From a virus, in IMG/VR virus record IMGVR_UViG_3300042987_003836, positions 1 to 64,000 of that record: DNA of 64,000 nucleotides, one strand, 5' to 3'. The notes below the pieces were generated by a model, which saw only the letters and a program-made list of their open reading frames with translations, was not told where the DNA came from and did no database searches. Below, one piece after another: positions 57,786 to 64,000 of this stretch; the first letter of the stretch is position 1; every line of letters begins with the position of its first letter. Both the position numbers and the translations under genes were made by a program.

Positions 57786-58535
57786 TCAGATTAATGACGC
57801 TTTATATGTGACAGGAATATCAAGAGTACAACCGTGACGTTCTCCCACGACAGTAATATAGCTACTAATTTGTCTAACAGAAGAATTAGTTGAAATTCTC
57901 TTTCCGTAAACAGAAAGGGTGGTATTGTCAATATTCCTGGCTTTTACGTTGAAAGAAATGGAGGTTTGTGTACTTTTATCTGTAGTAAATGTATAGGTCG
58001 CGATCTTGTTGGGATCCCCTGCATTTGCTAGATTCTTTGCAATGTCAGGCTGCGTTAAATTCCCACCAGATGGAGAATCTATCGTAAAGAATCTATCAGA
58101 TACTTTAATCTTGTAGATAGTCTGTATTAGCTCCGCAGGAACAGAAGCGCCCGTTGTATTATTGAAATAAAGATCTATCTTCACTGTTACAGAAGAATTT
58201 TGTGTCTTCTCCAGAGAAACGCTCGAATTCGTCTTGAGAACTGGAAGATAGATCGTAGAGATAGAAGTTCCATCGTTTTCTCTTCCTATAAGTCTGTGCT
58301 TAAGAGCGATTGAAGAGTTAGTTAAAGCTTCAAAGATAGGAGTATTCTTCTCTATCTTTTCTTTTCCTACAGTTCTTCCATATTTTTTAATAACTCCATA
58401 ATCGACTTCATCGTCTCCGAGAGAATAATGAGTAATATTGAATGCACTGTTTGCAGTTGCAAGTCTCTGACGACCATAATCAGTTAAGACTGCGTCCAGA
58501 ATTATGTTATTTGTACTATGATCTAGATATCCCAT
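57786..58535 (-). CDS. Conserved virion protein, MGYLDHSTNNIILDAVLTD type
   Basis: This 249-aa protein opens with MGYLDHSTNNIILDAVLTDY, then GRQRLA and FNITHYSLGDDEVDYGVIKK, a conserved start in structural proteins of large marine phages. The rest is beta-rich (YLPVLKTNSSVSLEKTQNSS) and Thr/Ser-rich. No function is known to me; a baseplate role is a fair guess from the neighbours. GAGGG lies 5 nt before the ATG. A 75-bp gap separates it from the 646-aa gene upstream. Confidence 0.7.
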   Translation of the reverse strand: MGYLDHSTNNIILDAVLTDYGRQRLATANSAFNITHYSLGDDEVDYGVIKKYGRTVGKEKIEKNTPIFEALTNSSIALKHRLIGRENDGTSISTIYLPVLKTNSSVSLEKTQNSSVTVKIDLYFNNTTGASVPAELIQTIYKIKVSDRFFTIDSPSGGNLTQPDIAKNLANAGDPNKIATYTFTTDKSTQTSISFNVKARNIDNTTLSVYGKRISTNSSVRQISSYITVVGERHGCTLDIPVTYKASLI

Positions 58536-58610
58536 GTTCCCTCAGGTTTGGTCTTCTAATGCTGTAATTATTCAAAGGTCTTTTTTTTAACTTCAATTAG
58601 TTGCTGCCAT

Positions 58611-60551
58611 TCAAGAAGATTCAGTTAGTCGCTCTGGGTCCTTGACGACAATTTTTATAGATTGCATTTTTTGGTTGTCAAGATTGATAAATTGCAAAAG
58701 ATAATACGAATCTTTTTGATTAGTTTGTGCTTCAACAATTTTATAAGAAATGTTTCTTTCATCCTTGACTTTAAGGTACTCGGGAGTAAAGTAAACTTCA
58801 AGTTTTCTGGAATTGTCGCCCAAGACTTTAATTGTATCTTTAAAAGCGTCTGTCCTGAGATTCATGTTTGGATATTGCCTTGGTGATCCTGAGTCGCAAA
58901 TTACTTCTGTTATTAGCTTGTTCTTATAAGAATCAAACGTAACTCTATGCTGAGAAGAATAATTGGATACCATTCCGTGTGCATCTACGCTGCAAATAGA
59001 ATAGATGTAGTCTGAGGATATAAAGAATTCAGGATCCACAGTAAAGTCTTCATCGATATGCATGTAAATGGGATTCTCGGAAAGAATTATTAAATTTCTA
59101 TTTTCTTGGGAAGTACCTGAAAAATTATTTGCATCTACGATTTCCCCTGTCTTGTACCGAGTAGTACCGCTTCCAAATTCAGTATTATCAAATCCGTATT
59201 GAGCAATTAACTCAAAAGGTTCTTTAATGTTTTTCCTTCTAAAAACTTGAAACTGCTTTACATCTTTCTGAGGATTAACGGGAACATCCCAGTGAATTTT
59301 TAAATTTCTTTTCAAATAATCAAAAACAAATCTAATGTTATTGGGCTCAGGAGGAGGTGAATACTCATAACATTCTACAGGGATAGACACGGGTCTTGAG
59401 CTAACGTAAATCGTAGAAGAATTTACAGTTGAACCATCAGCGGTGTATGTTAGTAACTTAACAGAGGCGACTACTCTTACAGCGTATACATACGTAATTC
59501 CATAAAGAACTGAAACATCTTCAAGACTAGTCTTTCTTATGTCTTCTATGTAAAATGTTTTTTCTTTTTCAAAACCATTATTTGTTGTCTTATATCTGTC
59601 AATAACATACCCAATTAATTTTATAGGATTTGTTAAGTTAGACGTAGATAGGTCCGTGTAATCATTTTGAACAGGAACAAGACCTAAGCCCTCTCTGCTT
59701 TTGAATCCACCGAGAGCGGTCGAATGAGAAACTCTCAAAGCAGCTAGATTTGTTGCATTTTTCTTAACTTGAGAATTTTTAAATATGTCAGGAATGATTG
59801 AGTTATTAACCTTCAGAGTCAAGCTTACAGAATCTGTTATCGATCTTAATAGATCGTCCTCGTCTGTTGCTTTTTTATTTTCATCATATACTCTTAGACC
59901 CAGAGAATCTTTTGGAAAATCAGCGAGCCGCGCATATGTTTCTGAAAAATCGCTTGTTATTCTTGCAGCATTGGAATCGATTGATCCGAGGGGAGGAGAA
60001 ATATTTTGAATTTGAATCTTTGACATCTTGAAGATGCTCTCTTCAGGACGTCTAGAGATTCTACTGTAATTTTCTATGTCAGTGGCTCCCTGCTCTATAA
60101 AATCGATGTTAGAAAATGTGTGACTAATATAACCGGGATTAAAAAAGTTATCTTCTGAAACTAGCTTCTCAGAATTTCCCTCTATTGACAAGTCTGTGTA
60201 ATCTTTCTTCTCTAAGTCTGTTTTTTGTATCTCTGAGACGGAATCTGCGGGTGCAGTCCATCTAATGGAAGCATATCTTGGAACTTTTGTAAGATTTTCA
60301 TTAATTCCGTCAAATGAAGACTTGATTCTTTCATCTTTTGTATAAAAGTTATAGACAAATTCTCCTCTATAATTTGTTACTTCAGGCACATTGACGTTGT
60401 CAATAGAGGTAGAAGGATCAGACATCTTACTCTTAGAATACTGGTATGACTTCCCAATATCTGCTGCGGGAATTCTTGTATCTTGTGACTCAATCGTATT
60501 TTGATCGGGTCTTTCAGCTCTTCTAACGTCTAGACGTACAGACTGTGCCAT
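58611..60551 (-). CDS. Large virion protein with fibronectin-III-like region
   Basis: This 646-aa protein has an N-terminal disordered part and mixed beta regions. Around residues 395-530 it has a fibronectin-III-like segment: EPNNIRFVFDYLKRNLKIHW, QFQVFRRKNIKEPFELIAQY, and YIYSICSVDAHGMVSNYSSQ. Such domains decorate tails and help attach to cell surfaces. The C-terminus is a beta domain with SYKIVEAQTNQKDSYYLLQF. AGAGGA is about 5 nt from the ATG. Its place among tail or baseplate-like genes supports a tail role. Confidence 0.72.
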   Translation of the reverse strand: MAQSVRLDVRRAERPDQNTIESQDTRIPAADIGKSYQYSKSKMSDPSTSIDNVNVPEVTNYRGEFVYNFYTKDERIKSSFDGINENLTKVPRYASIRWTAPADSVSEIQKTDLEKKDYTDLSIEGNSEKLVSEDNFFNPGYISHTFSNIDFIEQGATDIENYSRISRRPEESIFKMSKIQIQNISPPLGSIDSNAARITSDFSETYARLADFPKDSLGLRVYDENKKATDEDDLLRSITDSVSLTLKVNNSIIPDIFKNSQVKKNATNLAALRVSHSTALGGFKSREGLGLVPVQNDYTDLSTSNLTNPIKLIGYVIDRYKTTNNGFEKEKTFYIEDIRKTSLEDVSVLYGITYVYAVRVVASVKLLTYTADGSTVNSSTIYVSSRPVSIPVECYEYSPPPEPNNIRFVFDYLKRNLKIHWDVPVNPQKDVKQFQVFRRKNIKEPFELIAQYGFDNTEFGSGTTRYKTGEIVDANNFSGTSQENRNLIILSENPIYMHIDEDFTVDPEFFISSDYIYSICSVDAHGMVSNYSSQHRVTFDSYKNKLITEVICDSGSPRQYPNMNLRTDAFKDTIKVLGDNSRKLEVYFTPEYLKVKDERNISYKIVEAQTNQKDSYYLLQFINLDNQKMQSIKIVVKDPERLTESS

Positions 60552-60566
60552 TTTATCCTCTTATAA

Positions 60567-63500
60567 TCAAACGTAGTCATAGGGCTCTATAGTGACAAAA
60601 TATTCGTCTAATGTGACGTCTTCTTGACTAGTGTCTCTATTTTTGTATGAAAGAGATTTTCTTGAAGAACCTTGATCTCCTCCAACTAAAACACCAAGTT
60701 TTTTCAAAGATTCTACGGATGTCTTTGGCGATACGGATGTGTCGACATAAAAATCATCTGGGTCGAATATCACATTAAAAACTCTATCAAATTTCTTCAT
60801 ATAGACCATTCTTCTCTTAATGTCTTCGATATTCAAAACAAAAGTTTCATTAGAGAAGAAAGAAAGAACTGTATTGTCCATGGGAATTGTATATGTCTTG
60901 GTATTTGCCGACGTAGTAGTTCCTGCAGCCATACCGTCAGAATCAGGAGAATTTACTGGTATCTCGAATGATTCTTTGCTTGTTGGGTCAGTAAATCTCG
61001 CCTTTATCTGTGTTGAAAGTGACTGAGTTTTAGAATAATTTTTAGCAAATTCAAGGTATTTCTTAAATTGACTGTCAGAATAATTTAATGAATCTGACAT
61101 GTTTGAAAAATTAAAATATCTGCTTTCGTCGAAATGAACGTCTGTAAACCATCTAAGATATTCTTCGGACAAAAAGCTTACAGCATGATTAACATATACT
61201 TGAAATTTTTCTTCATCTAAAAGAATATTTCCGTATATGCTTTGTGGGAAAGCTTCTGTAAAATCTTTTTGTGAAAGAATACTTCCGTCAGAACAGATTA
61301 ACTTGCTTGGTATGTTAAGTAAGTTAAAATCATCTTCAATTAAAGAATTGTAATTCCAGTTACCTAGCACTCTTGTTGGAAATCTATTCATCTCAAACAT
61401 GTATGATTTAGGCAAATACACTATGTCAGGATGAAGTCTGTCTATTTTATAGACTTTCATTCTAATTAAATTTTCTTTTACTGATTTTTCACCGCTAGAA
61501 GCAGTTCTCATTATTGTTCTTAAACGCCTATTAAGACGAGGTGGTATTCCAACAGAAAGTATTTTCTTGTTGTTTCCTCTTTCTTTTAAGAACTCTACTG
61601 ACTTAAAATATGAAGAAAGAAGCGTATGAGAAACCATGTCAGTTTCATTAAGCGGCAAGAATTCAGAAAAACCTTGTGGGAAATCTGAAAGAGAAGGAAT
61701 TGATTTTAATTTACCTTCCATCTCATTTGTTTCTTTAATTCTGTCACTAATCTCTGACATGATGTAGCGAGAAAGTCTTATCTGCTCCTCAGAAAAAGAC
61801 ATATTCATTAAAAAAATCTTTTGATTAACACTGAGACTTTCGTCAGAATCATAAAGATTTTTTATTGTAGAAATATGATTTTCAAAATTAGTCTTTAAAA
61901 AAGTTCTAAAAGAATTAAGGCTTGAGCTTAGGTCTAAAAGATATTTTCTAAAAACAGCTACTTTGCTAATAATTGAATCATCTTCTGACTTTAAAAACAA
62001 AATAGCATCGGAAAGTTTTCTGATATATCTTCTGGGTTTATATCCGTTCTTGATATACCTTGCATTGTAAAAATCACTGAGTTGATTCTTGCTAACTCTG
62101 TCAACCAGAAGCCCTGTTTCAGAAATTGTTATTTTTTTAGATAAAGAGACATATTCGTAAGAAGAAGAATATGAACCCAAGAGATTCTCAGGAGTTTGAG
62201 AAGCTATAACTCTTAAAATTAGATCAAAATATCCAAAGATATACCCTGTCTTTGCTATTCCTGAGTATCCCGTATAATCTCCTATAAAAAAGAAATTTAT
62301 CATTAGAAGTTCTTTTAACAGTCCAACAATCTCGCTCCATATTCCTTTATTTGCATCGATTTCAAATAATCTTCCTCCGACAGACTGGATGTACGATTCA
62401 AATGCTGACTTTTTCTCCCTAACGACAGATGAGTCGTTTATCGTTTGAACGTAAGTGTTGACATCAGGAGAATTTCCCGTAGAAATGGGGAAAGTTCTTG
62501 ACTCTTCAGTGGCGGCTGATATGTCTCTCGGTGATGCAGAAACTGAAATAGAAGAAAAATGAGTGGAAATTTTTCTCTTTAACTCTCTTACTGTTGCTTC
62601 ATTATCAATAGTGGGGTCCAGCTGTTTTAACGAAACATTTAAAAGCCAGAGAAAAAGAAGAGACTTTAACTTACCCGAAGTCTTTTCATAATTTTTCGAA
62701 GGATAAACAGCAGCCTTGCAGACAAGAGCAGCAAGTCTTATTCCAATAGACTCGTCCGATGTGAGTCCGTTTCCAGGTCTCATAAAGGAAGTATTTAGAG
62801 AATCAACCTCGTCAAGGTTAGAAATTACAAGACAATTCTGATAAGTTAAAGAAACAGATGAAAGTCTATCCGAGAGATCTTCAAGAGAAAACAATCCTTC
62901 ATATCGCTTTCTATACCTTTCATCGAATCCAGCTGTTTCATAAACTCTTTGTATGTCATACCCCATCATTTCTATGACAGTCTTAGAAGTTTCATGAGCT
63001 TCTTTCGTCTTGTTGATCAATTGATCGAGCTTCGCTGTGTCAAAAGATACTCCATCTTTTGTCATTAAAGAACTGTCTATGTAATAGCTTGCTCCAGGAG
63101 TAATTCCTGCTGACTCAAAAATATTGTTTTCAAAAGTTAAAACATTGTAAGAATCTTCTCCCTGAGACGTAATCTCTTGAGAGAAAGAGACCAGAGATTT
63201 TCCGTTTCCTGCTGGATTTTTTGAAAACTCCAAGACGGATCTAGGAAATCTTCCAATAACGTGGTCCCATATCTGTACATTATCTCCTGTAGGGGAAGAT
63301 CTATAACCGAACTTGTATTCTATGTTTGAAGAATTCTCTGATTTTAAAATATAAGAAGAGTAAATACCCTCTTTGAATAATGAATTTGCTGATATGCTAA
63401 TGTCTCTTCCTGAAGTAGAAAAAGACTCTATAAGACCGACAAAATTTCTTGAACTTGAAATCTTTTGCTTGATATTTTTCTCTGCATTAGCGTCAGAAAG

Positions 63501-64000
63501 GTTGACATATTTCTTTTCATCAAATTTGGTAATCTTTTCAACATTATCATTGATGTTATCAAGTACCGTAAGATCCTGAGTCTTTGGAAGAGAAAGATAA
63601 GGATTTAACCAAATTCTTTTTAACTCTTGCGGAGGCTTCTCAACGTCGGAAAGAACAAAAGGATCACTGTCTGATTGAATATTTTTTCTTGAAAATTTTG
63701 TTGATACTAGATCTGGTGTGTGGGACAAAATATCTCTTTTTACCTCTAAGAGAGACTGGTTCCACAGTTTAGTCTCTGTGTACTTCGTTATATTCTCGGA
63801 ACTATAGCCAGACTTTTTTAATATTTCGTACAGGCTTCCAACAGAGTTTTTTGTCACAAAAATAGGAACGGCATAAGAGCTTATATCGAGAGCTTCGTGG
63901 GTTCGAGAGGTTATTCTAACAGCTTGATTTAAAAATGAATCTTCCTTCGCAATATAGTATGAAAGCTCTTTTTTATTTGAATTAATGAAATCTTTTGTGT
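60567..64000 (-). CDS. Very large virion protein, 5' end outside the window
   Basis: An open frame of at least 1143 codons. A GTG at 63857 could start it, but the frame stays open through the window edge (DFINSNKKELSYYIAKEDSF upstream), so the true start is probably beyond 64000. The protein is mixed helical and beta, with no enzyme motif seen. Landmarks are YSSENITKYTETKLWNQSLL near the possible GTG start, RLRTIMRTASSGEKSVKENL in the middle and EEYLRWFTDVHFDESRYFNF near the C-terminal quarter. The gene ends 16 bp before the 646-aa gene. Being first in a run of virion genes, it is probably a tail or baseplate component; its function is unknown. Confidence 0.7.
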   Translation of the reverse strand, partial: TKDFINSNKKELSYYIAKEDSFLNQAVRITSRTHEALDISSYAVPIFVTKNSVGSLYEILKKSGYSSENITKYTETKLWNQSLLEVKRDILSHTPDLVSTKFSRKNIQSDSDPFVLSDVEKPPQELKRIWLNPYLSLPKTQDLTVLDNINDNVEKITKFDEKKYVNLSDANAEKNIKQKISSSRNFVGLIESFSTSGRDISISANSLFKEGIYSSYILKSENSSNIEYKFGYRSSPTGDNVQIWDHVIGRFPRSVLEFSKNPAGNGKSLVSFSQEITSQGEDSYNVLTFENNIFESAGITPGASYYIDSSLMTKDGVSFDTAKLDQLINKTKEAHETSKTVIEMMGYDIQRVYETAGFDERYRKRYEGLFSLEDLSDRLSSVSLTYQNCLVISNLDEVDSLNTSFMRPGNGLTSDESIGIRLAALVCKAAVYPSKNYEKTSGKLKSLLFLWLLNVSLKQLDPTIDNEATVRELKRKISTHFSSISVSASPRDISAATEESRTFPISTGNSPDVNTYVQTINDSSVVREKKSAFESYIQSVGGRLFEIDANKGIWSEIVGLLKELLMINFFFIGDYTGYSGIAKTGYIFGYFDLILRVIASQTPENLLGSYSSSYEYVSLSKKITISETGLLVDRVSKNQLSDFYNARYIKNGYKPRRYIRKLSDAILFLKSEDDSIISKVAVFRKYLLDLSSSLNSFRTFLKTNFENHISTIKNLYDSDESLSVNQKIFLMNMSFSEEQIRLSRYIMSEISDRIKETNEMEGKLKSIPSLSDFPQGFSEFLPLNETDMVSHTLLSSYFKSVEFLKERGNNKKILSVGIPPRLNRRLRTIMRTASSGEKSVKENLIRMKVYKIDRLHPDIVYLPKSYMFEMNRFPTRVLGNWNYNSLIEDDFNLLNIPSKLICSDGSILSQKDFTEAFPQSIYGNILLDEEKFQVYVNHAVSFLSEEYLRWFTDVHFDESRYFNFSNMSDSLNYSDSQFKKYLEFAKNYSKTQSLSTQIKARFTDPTSKESFEIPVNSPDSDGMAAGTTTSANTKTYTIPMDNTVLSFFSNETFVLNIEDIKRRMVYMKKFDRVFNVIFDPDDFYVDTSVSPKTSVESLKKLGVLVGGDQGSSRKSLSYKNRDTSQEDVTLDEYFVTIEPYDYV

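Overview
The window is part of a large tailed-phage genome (Caudoviricetes) with a contractile tail. Its head and DNA-packaging module is T4-like: terminase large subunit (gp17 type), portal (gp20), prohead protease (gp21), scaffold (gp22) and major capsid protein (gp23) occur in T4 order, and there are two tail sheath genes (gp18 type). The small conserved proteins and long SGS-repeat fibres resemble marine or aquatic T4-superfamily phages. No bacterial chromosomal gene, integrase or insertion sequence was seen. The host cannot be named from this sequence.

Nearly everything is on the minus strand, so transcription runs right to left. In that order: 64.0-53.9 kb holds large virion proteins (probably baseplate or tail) ending with a gp4/TnsA-like nuclease. 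53.5-48.5 kb is a replication/recombination block: RuvC-like resolvase, primase, and an MRE11-RAD50 single-chain fusion. 48.4-36.5 kb is the head and packaging operon, interrupted by a putative homing endonuclease. 36.4-31.4 kb is an accessory island with mixed strands: a kinase-like protein, a J-domain protein, a CDKHVV-family protein, acidic and basic small proteins, a complete tmRNA gene and a second putative homing endonuclease. 31.4-13.3 kb is the tail-fibre region, with very long repetitive and mosaic adhesins. 13.3-11.8 kb carries two plus-strand genes, a LamG-like lectin protein and a PNPLA/patatin-like lipase. 11.7-0.1 kb holds small virion proteins, neck proteins (gp13-, gp14- and gp15-like by sequence and order), two tandem sheath paralogs and a last small protein before a terminator.

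Two expression styles coexist. Most structural genes have AGGAG-type ribosome sites and are tightly packed or overlap by ATGA. A second set has no Shine-Dalgarno site and carries a TATAAT-like box 6-8 nt before the start codon; in four cases a TTG-type -35 box lies exactly 17 nt further upstream. This predicts leaderless mRNAs.

The observations most worth follow-up are: (1) a phage-encoded one-piece tmRNA with predicted tag ANDNGYAALAHAA; (2) a recurrent N-terminal leader (M-K-I-T-x3-L-x2-I-I-x-E-E type) on at least five otherwise unrelated small proteins and, more loosely, the kinase-like protein, each containing an (I/L/V)-x-E site like those cut by gp21 proteases, suggesting a capsid-targeting signal; (3) the leaderless promoter set; (4) the PNPLA-like lipase; (5) the MRE11-RAD50 fusion; (6) a hairpin that would hide the ribosome site of a tail gene.
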